Shown here: piece after piece, positions 12,354-26,623 of the stretch
Layout: each line of letters opens with the position of its first letter
Numbering within the stretch: the first letter of the stretch is position 1
NCBI GenBank assembly: GCA_954871525.1
Contig: OX940864.1
Span: 4,148,001 to 4,212,000 of the forward strand
DNA length: 64,000 bases
Origin: Parietaria judaica
Taxonomy: Eukaryota > Streptophyta > Magnoliopsida > Rosales > Urticaceae
Reading direction: 5' to 3'
The notes under the pieces: generated by a model
The model's database searches: none
What the model was told of the DNA's origin: nothing
Seen by the model: the letters and a program-made list of their open reading frames with translations, nothing else
Made by a program: the position numbers and the translations under genes

Positions 12354-13590
12354 TTATTTTAGGGCTTATACATTAGAATTTGATTATAACAAGAGTTCTC
12401 ATGCCAAAACATGCAAGGATTAAATTGTTGACGAGAAATGCCATAGGAAATGCTATAGCATTTCCTATAGCATTTCTTTATTTTACATTGTTTACGACCT
12501 AAAATTTCGAACCAATTGAAAAAATAATGATTTTAGGGCTTATACATTGGAGATTGAATATAACAAGAGTTCTCATGCAAAAATATGCAAGGATTAAATT
12601 GTTGACGAGAAATGCCATAGGAAATGTTATAGCATTTCCTATAGCATTTCTTTATTTTACCTTGTTTACGACCTAAAATTCGAACCAATTGAAAAAATAA
12701 TTATTTTAGGGCTTATACATTGGAATTTGAATATAACAAGAGTTCTCATGCAAAAATATGCAAGGATTAAATTGTTGACGAGAAATGCCATAGGAAATGC
12801 TATAGCATTTCCTATAGCATTTCATTATTTTATATTTTTTACAACCTTAAATTTCGAACCAATTGTTAAAATAATGATTTTAAAGATTATACATTGGAAT
12901 TTGAATATAACAAGAGTTCTTATGCAAAAATATGCAAGGATTAAATTGTTGACGAGAAATGCCATAGGAAATGCTATAGAAATTCCTAAAGCATTTCTTT
13001 ATTTTACATTTTTTACAACCTTAAATTTCGAACCAATTGAAAAAAATAATGATTTTAGGGCTCATACATTGGAATTTTAATATAACAAGAGTTCTCATGC
13101 AAAAATATGCAAGGATTAAATTGTTGACGAGAAATGCCATAGGAAATGCTATAGCATTTCCTATAGTATTTCTTTATTTTACATTTTTTACAACCTTAAA
13201 TTTCGAACCAATTGAAAAAAATAATGATTTTAGGGCTCATACATTGAAATTTTAATATTACAAGAGTTCTCATGCAAAAATATGCAAGGATTAAATTGTT
13301 GACGAGAAATGCCATAGGAAATGCTATAGCATTTCCTATAGCATTTCTTTATTTTACATTTTTTACAACCTTAAATTTCAAACCAATTGAAAAAATAATT
13401 ATTTCAGGGCTTATACATTGAAATTTTAATATTACAAGAGTTCTCATGCAAAAATATGCAAGGATTAAATTGTTGACGAGAAATGCCATAGGAAATGCTA
13501 TAGCATTTCCTATAGCATTTCTTTATTTTACATTGTTTACGACCTAAAATTCGTACCAATTGAAAAAATAATTATTTTAGGGCTTATACA
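11696..13590 (+). repeat. Paralogue of 1-1,720 with one extra monomer
   Basis: The offset from the first copy is 11,695 until about 13.13 kb. Then one additional 175-bp monomer (GGGCTCATACATTGAAATTTT and TATAGTATTTC variants) is present, after which the offset is about 11,870 to the shared TTCGTACC near 13,552. The overlap with the end of the 2,577-bp copy is real: the duplication took part of this block. Confidence 0.82.
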
Positions 13591-15950
13591 TTGGAATTTG
13601 AATATAATAAGAATTCTCATGCAATAATATGCAAGGATTAAATTGTTGACGAGAAATGCCATAGGAAATGTTATAGCATTTCCTATAGCATTTCTTTATT
13701 TTACATTTTATACAACCTTAAATTTCGAACCAATTGAAAAAATAATGATTTTAGGGCTTATACATTGGAATTTGAATATAACATGAGTTCTCATGAAAAA
13801 ATATGCAAGGAATAAATTGTTGACGAGAAATGCCATAGGAAATGCTAGCATTTCCTATAGCATTTCTTTATTTTACATTGTTTACGACCTAAAATTTTGA
13901 ACAATTTGAAAAAATAACGATTTTAGCGATTATACATTGGAATTTGAATATAACAAGAGTTCTCATGCAAAAATATGCAAGGATTAAATTGTTGACGAGA
14001 AATGCCATACGAAATGCTATAGCATTTCCTATAGCATTTCTTTATTTGACATTATTTACAACCTTAAATTTTGAACCAATTGAAAAATTAATTATTTTGG
14101 GGCTTATACATTGGAATTTGAATGTAACAAGAGTTCTCATGCAAAAATATGCAAAGATTAAATTGTTGACGAGAAATGCCATAGGAAATGCTATAGCATT
14201 TTCTATAGCATTTCTTTATTTTACATTTTTTACAACCTTAAATATCGAACCAATTGAAAAAAATAATGATTTTAGGGCTTATACATTGGAATTTGAATAT
14301 AACAAGAGTTCTCATGCAAAAATATGCAAGGATTAAATTGTTGACGAGAAATGCCATAGGAAATGCTAGCATTTCCTATAGCATTTCTTTATTTTACATT
14401 GTTTACGACCTAACATTTTGAACCAATTGAAAAAATAACGATTTTAGCAATTATACATTGGAATTTAAATATAACAAGAGTTCTCATGCAAAAATATGCA
14501 AGGATTAAATTGTTGACGAGAAATGCCATACGAAATGCTATAGCATTTCCCATAGCATTTCTTTATTTGACATTATTTACAACCTTAAATTTTGAACCAA
14601 TTGAAAAATTAATTATTTTGGGGCTTATACATTGGAATTTGAATATAACAAGAGTTCTCATGCAAAAATATGCAAAGATTAAATTGTTGACGAGAAATGC
14701 CATAGGAAATGCTATAGAATTTCCTGTTGCATTTTTTTATTTTACATTTTTTACAACCTTAAATATCGAACCAATTGAAAAAATAATGATTTTAAAGATT
14801 ATACATTGGAATTTGAATATAACAAGAGTTCTCATGCAAAAATATGCAAGGATTAAATTGTTGACGAGAAATGCCATACGAAATGCTATAGCATTTCCCA
14901 TAGCATTTCTTTATTTGACATTATTTACAACCTTAAATTTTGAACCAATTGAAAAATTAATTATTTTGGGGCTTATACATTGGAATTTGAATATAACAAG
15001 AGTTCTCATGCAAAAATATGCAAAGATTAAATTGTTGACGAGAAATGCCATAGGAAATGCTATAGAATTTCATGTTGCATTTTTTTATTTTACATTTTTT
15101 ACAACCTTAAATATCGAACCAATTGAAAAAATAATGATTTTAAAGATTATACATTGGAATTTGAATATAACAAGAGTTCTCATGCAAAAATATGCAAGGA
15201 TTAAATTGTTGACGAGAAATGCCATAGGAAATGCTATAGAAATTCCTATAGAATTTCTTTATTTTACATTTTTTACAACCTTAAATTTCGAACCAATTGA
15301 AAAAATATTGATTTTAGGGCTTATACATCGGAATTTGAATATAACAAGAGTTCTCATGCATAAATATGCAAGGATTAAATTGTTGGCGAGAAATGCCATA
15401 GGAAATGCTATAGCATTTCCTATAGCATTTCTTTATTTTACATTTTTTACAACCTTAAATTTCGAACCAATTGAAAAAACATTGATTTTAGGGTTTATAC
15501 ATTGGAATTTGAATATAACAAGAGTTCTCATGCAAAAATATGCAAGGATTAAATTGTTGACGAGAAATGCCATAGGAAATGCTATAGCATTTCCTTTAGC
15601 ATTTCTTTATTTGACATTTTTTACAACCTTAAATTTCGAACCAATTGAAAAAATAATGATTTAAGGGCTTATACATTGGAATTTGAATATAATAAGAATT
15701 CTCATGCAAAAATATGCAAGGATTAAATTGTTGACGAGAAATGCCATAGGAAATGTTATAACATTTCCTATAGCATTTCTTTATTTTACATTTTATACAA
15801 CCTTAAATTTCGAACCAATTGAAAAAATTATGATTTTAGGCCTTATATATTGGAATTTGAATATAACAAGAGTTCTCATGAAAAAAAATATGCAAGGATT
15901 AAATTGTTGACGAGAAATGCCATAGGAAATGCTAGCATTTCCTATAACAT
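13591..15950 (+). repeat. Satellite block related to 3.6-5.1 kb, with a 348-bp dimer duplication
   Basis: This block shares TAACGATTTTAGCG, CATACGAAATGC, GGGGCTTATACATTGG and CCTGTTGCATTTTTT with 3.56-5.1 kb. Inside it, about 14,460-14,807 and 14,808-15,155 are two copies of a dimer, the second with CATGTTGC for CCTGTTGC. The AATAATAAGAATTCTC-type variant near 13,608 recurs at about 15,690. It holds a long uninterrupted satellite frame (14,486-15,664), which is not a gene. Confidence 0.8.
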
Positions 15951-18900
15951 TTCTTTATTTCACATTTTTTACGACCTAAAATTTCGAACCAATTGAAAAA
16001 ATAATGATTTTAGGGCTTATACATTGGAATTTGAATATAACAAGAGTTCTCATGCAAAAATATGCAAGGATTAAATTGTTGACGAGAAATGCCATACGAA
16101 ATGCTATAGCATTTCCTATAGCATTTCTTTATTTGACATTTTTTACAACCTTAAATTTCAAACCAATTGAAAAAATAAAGATTTTAGGGCTTATACATTG
16201 GAATTTGTATATAACAAGAGTTCTCATGCAAAAATATGCAAGAATTAAATTGTTGACGAGAAATGCCATAGGAAATGCTATAGAAATTCCTATAGAACTT
16301 CTTTATTTTACATTTTTTACAACCTTAAATTTCGAACCAATTGAAAAAATAATGATTCTAGGGCTTATACATTGGAATTTGAATATAACAAGAGTTCTCA
16401 GGCAAAAATATGCAAGGATTAAATTGTTGACGAGAAATTCCATAGGAAATGCTATAGCATTTTCTATAGCATTTCTTTATTTTACATTTTTTACAACCTT
16501 AAATTTCGAACCAATTGAAAAAATAATGATTTTAGGGCTTATACATTGGAATTTTAATATTACAAGCGTTCTCATGCAAAAATATGCAAGGATTAAATTG
16601 TTGACGAGAAATGCCATAGGAAATGCTATAGCATTTCCTATAGCATTTCTTTATTTTACATTGTTTACGACCTAAAATTCGAACCAATTGAAAAAATAAT
16701 GATTTTAGGGCTTATACATTGGAATTTGAATATAACAAGAGTTCTCATGCAAAAATATGCAAGGATTAAATTGTTGACGAGAAATGCCATAGGAATCTAT
16801 AGCATTTCCTATAGCATTTCTTTATTTTACATTTTTTACAACCTTAAATTTCGAACAGATTGAAAAAGTTATGATTTTAGGGCTTATACATTGGAATTTA
16901 AAATATAACAAGAGTTCTCATGTAAAAATATGCAAGGATTAAAGTGTTGACGAGAAATGCCATAGGAAATGCTATAGCATTTCTTATAGCATTTCTTTAT
17001 TTAAAATTTGTTACAACCTTAAATTTCGAACCAATTGAAAAAATAATGATTTTAGGGATTATACATTGGAATTTGAATATAACAAGAGTTCTCATGGAAA
17101 AATATACAAGGATTAAATTGTTGACGAGAAATGCCATAGGAAATTGTATAGCATTTCCTATAATATTTCTTTATTTTACATTTCTTACAACCTTAAATTT
17201 TGAACCAATTGAAAAAATAATGATTTTAGGGCTTATACATTGTGATTTAAATATAACAAGAGTTCTCAGGCAAAAATATGCAAGGATTAAATTGTTGACG
17301 AGAAATTCCATAGGAAATGCTATAGCATTTCCTATAGCATTTCTTTATTTTACATTTTTTACAACCTTAAATTTCGAACAAATTGAAAAAATAATGATTT
17401 TAGGGCTTATACATTGGAATTTTAATATTACAAGCGTTCTCATGCAAAAATATGCAAGGATTAAATTGTTGACGAGAAATGCCTTGGGAAATGCTATAGC
17501 GTTTCCTTTAGCATTTCTTTATTTTACATTTTTTACATCCTTAAATTTCGAACCAATTGAAAAAATAATGATTTTAGGGCTTATTACATTGGAATTTGAA
17601 TATAACAAGAGTTCTCATGAAAAAATATGCTATGATTAAATTGTTGACGAGAAATGCCATAGGAAATGCTATAGCATTTCCTATAGCATTTCTTTATTTG
17701 ACATTTTTTACAACCTTAAATTTTGTACCAATTGAAAAATAATTATTTTAGGGCTTATACATTAGAATTTGATTATAACAAGAGTTCTCATGCCAAAATA
17801 TGCACGGATTAAATTGTTGACGAGAAATGCCATAGGAAATGCTATAGAATTTCTTATAGCATTTCTTTATTTTACATTGTTTACGACCTAAAATTTCGAA
17901 CCAATTGAAAAAATAATGATTTTAGGGCTTATACATTGGAATTTGAATATAACAAAATTTCTCATGCAAAAATATGCAAGGATTAAATTGTTGACGAGAA
18001 ATGCCATAGGAAATGCTATATCATTTCCTATAGCATTTCTTTATTTTACATTGTTTACGACCTAAAATTTCGAACCAATTGAAAAAAAAAAAGATTTTAG
18101 GGCTTATACATTGGAATTTGAATATAACAAGCGTTCTCATGCAAAAATATGCAAGGATTAAATTGTTGACGAGAAATGCCATAGGAAATGCTATAGCATT
18201 TCCTATAGCATTTCTTTATTTTACATTGTTTACGACCTAAAATTCGAACCAATTGAAAAAATAATGATTTTAGGGCTTATGCATTGGAATTTGAATATAA
18301 CAAGAGTTCTCATGCAAAAATATGGAAGGATTAAATTGTTGACGAGAAATGCCATAGGAATCTATAGCATTTCCTATAGCCTTTTTTTGTTTTACATTTT
18401 TTACAACCTTAAATTTCGAACAGATTGAAAAAGTAATGATTTTAAGGCTTATACATTGGAACTTAAAATATAAAAGGAGTTCCCATATAAAAATATGCAA
18501 GGATTAAATTGTTGACGAGAAATGCCATAGGAAATGCTAGCATTTCCTATAGCATTTCTTTATTTGACATTTTTTACAACCTTAAATTTCGATCCAATTG
18601 AAAAAATAATGATTTTAGGGATTATACATTGGAATTTGAATATAACAAGAGTTCTCATGCAAAAATATGCAAGGATTAAATTGTTGACGAGAAATGCCAT
18701 AGTAGCATTTCCTATAACATTTCTTTATTTTACATTTTTTACATCCTTAAATTTCGAACCAATTGAAAAAATAATGATTTTAGGGCTTATTTCATTGGAA
18801 TTTGAATATAACAAGAGTTCTCATGCAAAAATATGCTAGGATTAAATTGTTGACGAGAAATGCCATAGGAAATGCTATAGCATTTCCTATGGCATTTCTT

Positions 18901-20039
18901 TATTTGACATTTTTTACAACCTTAAATTTCGAACAATTTGAAAAATAATTATTTTAGGGCTTATACATTAAAATTTGAATATAACAAGAGTTCTCATGCC
19001 AAAATATGCAAGGATTAAATTGTTGACGAGAAATGCCATAGGAAATGCTATAGCATTTCCTACAGCATTTCTTTATTTTACATTGTTTACGACCTAAAAT
19101 TTCGAACCAATTGAAAAAATAATGATTTTAGGGCTTATACATTGGAATTATAATATAATAAGCGTTCTAATGAAAAAATATGCAAGGATTAAATTGTTGA
19201 CGAGAAATGCCATAGGAAATGCTATAGCATTTGCTATACCATTTTTTTATTTTACATTGTTTACGACCTAAAATTTTGAACCAATTGAAAAAATAATGAT
19301 TTTAGGGCTTATACATTGGAATTTGAATATAACAAGAGTTCTCATGCAAAAATATGCAAGGATTAAATTGTTGACGAGAAATGCCATAGGAAATGCTAGC
19401 ATTTCTGTATTTTACATTGTTTACGACCTAAAATTTCGAACCAATTGAAAAAATGAAGATTTTAGGGCTTATACATTGGAATTTGCTATAGCATTTCTTT
19501 ATTTTACATTTTTTACAACCTTAAATTTCGAACCAATTGAAAAAATAATGATTTTAGGGCTTATAAAGTGGAATTATAATATAACAAGTGTTCTCATGAA
19601 AAAATATGCAAGGATTAAATTGTTGACGAGAAATGCCATAGGAAATGCTATAGCATTTCCTATACCATTTCTTTATCTTACATTGTTTACGACCTAAAAT
19701 TTCGAACCAATTGAAAAAATAATGATTTTAGGGCTTATATATTGGAATTTGAATATAACAAGAGTTCTCATGCAAAAATATGCAAGGATTAAATTGTTGA
19801 CGAGAAATGCCATAGGAAATGCTATAGCATTTCCTATAGCATTTCTTTATTTTACATTGTTTACGACCTAAAATTCGAACCAATTGAAAAATAAATATTT
19901 TAGGTCTTATACATTGGAATTTGAATATTACAAGCGTTCTCATGCAAAAATATGCAAGGATTAAATTATTCACGAGAAATGCCATAGGAAATGCTATAGC
20001 ATTTCTTTATTTTACATTTCTTGCAACCTTAAATTTCGA
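15951..20039 (+). repeat. Irregular satellite monomers with one 868-bp repeat pair
   Basis: About 23 monomers without a sustained higher-order period. About 16,370-16,590 and 17,238-17,460 share CTCAGGCAAAAATATGC, GAGAAATTCCATAGG and AATATTACAAGCG at offset 868 (five monomers less 2 bp). Palindrome variants include GGAATCTATAGC (about 16,795 and 18,359), a 9-bp loss CCATAGTAGCATTTCC near 18,700, and GCTAGCATTTCTGTATT near 19,396. Class B units are common. No gene or insertion is seen. Confidence 0.82.
19484..19485 (+). other. 70-bp deletion fusing two parts of a monomer
   Basis: GGAATTT joins directly to GCTATAGCATTTC, losing about 70 bp including CAAGAG, TTGACGAG and the left palindrome arm. 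Similar words at the two ends (GGAATTTG and GGAAATG) suggest short-homology slippage. This is one of only two large deletions in the window that extend well outside the palindrome. Confidence 0.85.
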
Positions 20040-21150
20040 ACGAATTGAAAAAATAATGATTTTAGGGCTTATACATAGGAATTTGAATATAACAAGAGTT
20101 CTCATGCAAAAATATGCAAGGATTAAATTGTTGACGAGAAATGCCATAGGAAATGCTATAGCATTTCCTATAGCTTATCTTTATTTGACATTTTTTACAA
20201 CCTTAAATTTTGAACCAATTGAAAAAATAATAATTTTAGGGCTTATACATTGGAATTTGAATATAACAAGAGTTCTCAAGCAAAATTATGAAAGGATTAA
20301 ATTGTTGACGAGAAATTCCATAGGAAATGCTCTTATAGCATTTTTTTATTTTCCATTTTTTACAACCTTAAATTTCGAACCAATTGAAAAATAATTATTT
20401 TAGGGCTTATTGATTGGAGACTTAATATTACAAGCGTTCTCATGCAAAAATATGCAAGGATTAAATTGTTGACGAGAAATATCATAGGAAATGCTATAGC
20501 ATTTCCTATAGCATTTCTTTATTTTACATTGTTTACGACCTAAAATTTCGAACCAATTGAAAAAATAATTATTTTAGGGCTTATAAATTGGAATTTGAAT
20601 ATAACAAGAGTTCTCATGCAAAAATATGCAAGGATTAAATTGTTGACGAGAAATGCCATAGGAAATGCTATAGCATTTCCTATAGCATTTCTTTATTTTA
20701 TAATTTTACAACTTACATTTCGAACCAATTGAAAAAATAATGATTTTAGGGCTTATACATAGGAATTTGAATATAACAAGAGTTCTCATGCAAAAATATG
20801 CAAGGATTAAATTGTTGACGAGAAATGCCATAGGAAATGCTATAGCATTTCCTATAGCTTATCTTTATTTGACATTTTTTACAACCTTAAATTTCAAACC
20901 AATTGAAAAAATAATAATTTTAGGGCTTATACATTGGAATTTGAATATAACAAGAGTTCTCATGCAAAAATATGCTAGGATTAAATTGTTGACGAGAAAT
21001 TCCATAGGAAATGCTCTTATAGCATTTCTTTATTTTCCATTTTTTACAACCTTAAATTTCGAACCAATTGAAAAAATAATTATTTTAGGGCTTATTGATT
21101 GGAGATTTAATATTACAAGCGTTCTCATGCAAAAATATGCAAGGATTAAA
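20040..21150 (+). repeat. 684-bp (4-monomer) duplication, 1.6 copies
   Basis: Copy 1 is about 20,040-20,723 and partial copy 2 about 20,724-21,150. Shared rare variants are CATAGGAATTTGAATATAAC, CTATAGCTTATCTTTATTTG, GCTCTTATAGCATTT, TATTTTCCATTTTTTAC, TTATTGATTGGAGA and GAGAAATATCATAGG. Copies differ by several substitutions (CAAGCAAAATTATGAAAGG against CATGCAAAAATATGCTAGG). Confidence 0.82.
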
Positions 21151-22145
21151 TTGTTGACGAGAAATATCATAGGAAATGCTATAGAAATTCCTATAGAATT
21201 TCTTTATTTTACATTTTTTACAACCTTAAATTTCGAACCAATTGAAAAAATAATAATTTTAGGGCTTATACATTGGAATTTGAATATAACAAGAGTTCTC
21301 AGGCAAAAATATGCAAGGATTAAATTGTTGACGAGAAATGCCATAGGAAATGCTATAGCATTTCCTATAGCATTTCTTTATTTTACATTTTTTACAACCT
21401 TAAATTTCGAACCAATTGAAAAAATAATGATTTTAGGGCTTATACATTGGAATTTTAATATTACAAGCGTTCTCATGAGAAAATATGCAAGGATTAAATT
21501 GTTGCGAGAAATGCCATAGGAAATGCTATAGAATTTCCTATAGCATTTCTTTATTTTACATTGTTTACGACCTAAAATTTGAACCAATTGAAAAAATAAT
21601 GATTTTAGGGCTTATACATTGTAATTTGAATATGACAAGAGTTCTCATGAAAAAATATGCAAGGATTAAATTGTTGACGAGAAATGCCATAGGAAATGCT
21701 TTAGCATTTCCTATAGAGTTTCTTTATTTTACATTTTTTGCAACCTTAAATTTCGAACCAATAGAAAAAATAATGATTTTAGGGCTTATACATTGGAATT
21801 TGAATATAACAAGAGTTCTCATGCCAAAATATTCAAGGATTAAATCGTTGACGAGAAATGCCATACGAAATGCTATAGCATTTCCTTTAGCATTTCTTTA
21901 TTTGATATTTTTTACAACCTTAAATTTCGAACCAATTGAAAAAATAATGATTTTAAGGTTTATACATTGGAATTTGAATATAACAAGAGTTCTCTTGCAA
22001 AAAAATGCAAGGATTAAATTGTTGACGAGAAATGCCATAGGAAATGCTATAGAATTTCCTATAGAATTTCTTTATTTGACATTTTTTACAACCTTAAATT
22101 TTGAACCAATTGAAAAAATAATGATTTTAGGGCTTATACATTGGA
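21151..22145 (+). repeat. Irregular satellite monomers
   Basis: About six monomers, mostly class A with the TTATTTGACATT and TAGAATTTC variants. One monomer near 21,500 has a lost ACG step (GTTGCGAGAAATG), a small indel just outside the palindrome. The CTCTTGCAAAAAAATGC unit near 21,990 is a relative of the CTCTTGCAAAAATATGC units of the adjoining 2,239-bp repeat. Confidence 0.8.
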
Positions 22146-24384
22146 ATTTGAATATAACAAGAGTTCTCATGCAAAAATATGCAAGGATTAAATTGTTGAC
22201 GAGAAATGCCATAGGAAATGCTATAGCATTTCCTATAGCATTTCTTTATTTTACATTGTTTACGACCTAAAATTCGAACCAATTGAAAAAATAATGATTT
22301 TAGGGCTCATACATTGGAATTTCAATATAACAAGAGTTCTCATGCAAAAATATGCAAGGATTAAATTGTTGACGAGAAATAACATAGGAAATGCTATAGC
22401 ATTTCCTATAGCATTTCTTTATTTGACATTTTTTACAACCTTAAATTTCGAACCAATAGAAAAAATAATGATTTTAGGGCTTATACATTGGAATTTGAAT
22501 ATAACAAGAGTTCTCATGCCAAAATATGCAAGGATTAAATTGTTGACGAGAAATGCCATAGGAAATGCTATAGCATTTCCTATAGCATTTCTTTATTTTA
22601 CATTTTTTACAACCTTAAATTTACCACCAATTGAAAAAATAATGATTTTAGGGCTTATACATTGGAATTTGAAGATAACAAGAGTTCTCATGCAAATATA
22701 TGCAAGGATTAAATTGTTGACGAGAAATGCCATAGGAAATGCTATAGCATTTCCTATAGCATTTCTTTATTTGACATTTTTTACAACCTTAAATTTCGAA
22801 CCAATTGAAAAAATAATGATTTTAGGGTTTATACATTGGAATTTGAATATAACAAGAGTTCTCTTGCAAAAATATGCAAGGATTAAATTGTTGACGAGAA
22901 ATGCCATAGGAAATGCTATAGAATTTCCTATAGAATTTCTTTATTTGACATTTTTTACAACCTTAAATTTCGAACCAATTGAAAAAATAATGATTTTAGG
23001 GCTTATACATTGGAATTTGAATATAACAAGAGTTCTCATGGAAAAATATGCAAGGATTAAATTGTTGATGAGAAATGCCATAGGAAATACTATAGCATTT
23101 CTTTATTTTACATTTTTTACAACCTTAAATTTTGAACCAATTGAAAAAAAAAATGATTTTAGGGCTTATACATTGCAATTTGAATATAACAAGAGTTCTC
23201 ATGCAAAAATATGCAAGGATTAAATTGTTGACGAGAAATGCCATAGGAAATGCTATAGCATTTCCTATAGCATTTCTTTATTTTACATTGTTTACGACCT
23301 AAAATTCGAACCAATTGAAAAAATAATGATTTTAGGGCTTATACATTGGAATTTAAATATAACAAGAGTTCTCATGCAAAAATATGCAAGGATTAAATTG
23401 TTGACGAGAAATGCCATAGGAAATGCTGTAGCATTTCCTATAGCATTTCTTTATTTTATATTTTTTACAACCTTAAATTTCGAACCAATTGAAAAAATAA
23501 TGATTTTAAAGCTTATACATTGGAATTTGAATATAACAAGAGTTCTCATGCAAAAATATGCAAGGATTAAATTGTTGACGAGAAATGCCATAGGAAATGC
23601 TATAGAATTTCCCTATAGCATTTCTTTATTTTACATTTTTTACAACCTTAAATATCGAACCAATTGAAAAAATAATGATTTTAAAGCTTATACATTGGAG
23701 TTTGATAATAACAAGAGTTCTCATGCAAAAATATGCAAGGATTAAATTGTTGACGAGAAATGCTATAGGAAATGCTATAGCATTTCTTTATTTTACATTT
23801 TTTACAACCTTAAATTTCAAACCAATTGAAAAAATAATGATTTTAGGGCTTATACATTGGAATTTGAATATAACAAGAGTTCTCATGAAAAAATATGCAA
23901 GGATTAAATTGTTGACGAGAAATTTCATAGGAAATGCTATACCATTTCCTATAGCATTTCTTTATTTGACATTTTTTACAACCTTAAATTTCGAACCAAT
24001 TGAAAAAATAATGATTTTAGGGTTTATACATTGGAATTTGAATATAACAAGAGTTCTCTTGCAAAAATATGCAAGGATTAAATTGTTGACGAGAAATGCC
24101 ATAGGAAATGCTATAGAATTTCCTATAGAATTTCTTTATTTGACATTTTTTACAACCTTAAATTTCGAACCAATTGAAAAAATAATGATTTTAGGGCTTA
24201 TACATTGGAATTTGAATATAACAAGAGTTCTCATGGAAAAATATGCAAGGATTAAATTGTTGATGAGAAATGCCATAGGAAATACTATAGCATTTTCTAT
24301 AGCATTTCTTTATTTTACATTTTTTACAACCTTAAATTTTGAACCAATTGAAAAAAAAAATGATTTTAGGGCTTATACATTGCA
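22146..24384 (+). repeat. 2,239-bp (13-monomer) unit, copy 1
   Basis: This segment matches 24,385-26,623 at constant offset 2,239 with almost no difference (one substitution noted, GCTATAGG at 23,762 against GCCATAGG). Markers are GGAATTTCAATATAAC, GAGAAATAACATAGG, TTAAATTTACCACC, CATGCAAATATATGC, CTCTTGCAAAAATATGC, GTTGATGAG, GAAATACTATAGC and ATTGCAATTTG. The unit contains an older internal repeat: the CTCTTGC to ATTGCAATTTG segment occurs twice, at offset 1,195, the two differing by one 12-bp palindrome word. Confidence 0.9.
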
Positions 24385-26623
24385 ATTTGAATATAACAAG
24401 AGTTCTCATGCAAAAATATGCAAGGATTAAATTGTTGACGAGAAATGCCATAGGAAATGCTATAGCATTTCCTATAGCATTTCTTTATTTTACATTGTTT
24501 ACGACCTAAAATTCGAACCAATTGAAAAAATAATGATTTTAGGGCTCATACATTGGAATTTCAATATAACAAGAGTTCTCATGCAAAAATATGCAAGGAT
24601 TAAATTGTTGACGAGAAATAACATAGGAAATGCTATAGCATTTCCTATAGCATTTCTTTATTTGACATTTTTTACAACCTTAAATTTCGAACCAATAGAA
24701 AAAATAATGATTTTAGGGCTTATACATTGGAATTTGAATATAACAAGAGTTCTCATGCCAAAATATGCAAGGATTAAATTGTTGACGAGAAATGCCATAG
24801 GAAATGCTATAGCATTTCCTATAGCATTTCTTTATTTTACATTTTTTACAACCTTAAATTTACCACCAATTGAAAAAATAATGATTTTAGGGCTTATACA
24901 TTGGAATTTGAAGATAACAAGAGTTCTCATGCAAATATATGCAAGGATTAAATTGTTGACGAGAAATGCCATAGGAAATGCTATAGCATTTCCTATAGCA
25001 TTTCTTTATTTGACATTTTTTACAACCTTAAATTTCGAACCAATTGAAAAAATAATGATTTTAGGGTTTATACATTGGAATTTGAATATAACAAGAGTTC
25101 TCTTGCAAAAATATGCAAGGATTAAATTGTTGACGAGAAATGCCATAGGAAATGCTATAGAATTTCCTATAGAATTTCTTTATTTGACATTTTTTACAAC
25201 CTTAAATTTCGAACCAATTGAAAAAATAATGATTTTAGGGCTTATACATTGGAATTTGAATATAACAAGAGTTCTCATGGAAAAATATGCAAGGATTAAA
25301 TTGTTGATGAGAAATGCCATAGGAAATACTATAGCATTTCTTTATTTTACATTTTTTACAACCTTAAATTTTGAACCAATTGAAAAAAAAAATGATTTTA
25401 GGGCTTATACATTGCAATTTGAATATAACAAGAGTTCTCATGCAAAAATATGCAAGGATTAAATTGTTGACGAGAAATGCCATAGGAAATGCTATAGCAT
25501 TTCCTATAGCATTTCTTTATTTTACATTGTTTACGACCTAAAATTCGAACCAATTGAAAAAATAATGATTTTAGGGCTTATACATTGGAATTTAAATATA
25601 ACAAGAGTTCTCATGCAAAAATATGCAAGGATTAAATTGTTGACGAGAAATGCCATAGGAAATGCTGTAGCATTTCCTATAGCATTTCTTTATTTTATAT
25701 TTTTTACAACCTTAAATTTCGAACCAATTGAAAAAATAATGATTTTAAAGCTTATACATTGGAATTTGAATATAACAAGAGTTCTCATGCAAAAATATGC
25801 AAGGATTAAATTGTTGACGAGAAATGCCATAGGAAATGCTATAGAATTTCCCTATAGCATTTCTTTATTTTACATTTTTTACAACCTTAAATATCGAACC
25901 AATTGAAAAAATAATGATTTTAAAGCTTATACATTGGAGTTTGATAATAACAAGAGTTCTCATGCAAAAATATGCAAGGATTAAATTGTTGACGAGAAAT
26001 GCCATAGGAAATGCTATAGCATTTCTTTATTTTACATTTTTTACAACCTTAAATTTCAAACCAATTGAAAAAATAATGATTTTAGGGCTTATACATTGGA
26101 ATTTGAATATAACAAGAGTTCTCATGAAAAAATATGCAAGGATTAAATTGTTGACGAGAAATTTCATAGGAAATGCTATACCATTTCCTATAGCATTTCT
26201 TTATTTGACATTTTTTACAACCTTAAATTTCGAACCAATTGAAAAAATAATGATTTTAGGGTTTATACATTGGAATTTGAATATAACAAGAGTTCTCTTG
26301 CAAAAATATGCAAGGATTAAATTGTTGACGAGAAATGCCATAGGAAATGCTATAGAATTTCCTATAGAATTTCTTTATTTGACATTTTTTACAACCTTAA
26401 ATTTCGAACCAATTGAAAAAATAATGATTTTAGGGCTTATACATTGGAATTTGAATATAACAAGAGTTCTCATGGAAAAATATGCAAGGATTAAATTGTT
26501 GATGAGAAATGCCATAGGAAATACTATAGCATTTTCTATAGCATTTCTTTATTTTACATTTTTTACAACCTTAAATTTTGAACCAATTGAAAAAAAAAAT
26601 GATTTTAGGGCTTATACATTGCA
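24385..26623 (+). repeat. 2,239-bp unit, copy 2
   Basis: This is the tandem copy of 22,146-24,384; translated frames in the two copies are identical over 309, 113 and 251 residues. The junction lies in the ATTG(G/C)AATTTGAATATAAC segment near 24,380. Confidence 0.9.

Noticed and set aside
19441..19520. Insertion of a mobile element at the disordered monomer
   Set aside because: The oddity is a 70-bp deletion; both sides are ordinary satellite and no foreign sequence, terminal repeat or target duplication is present.
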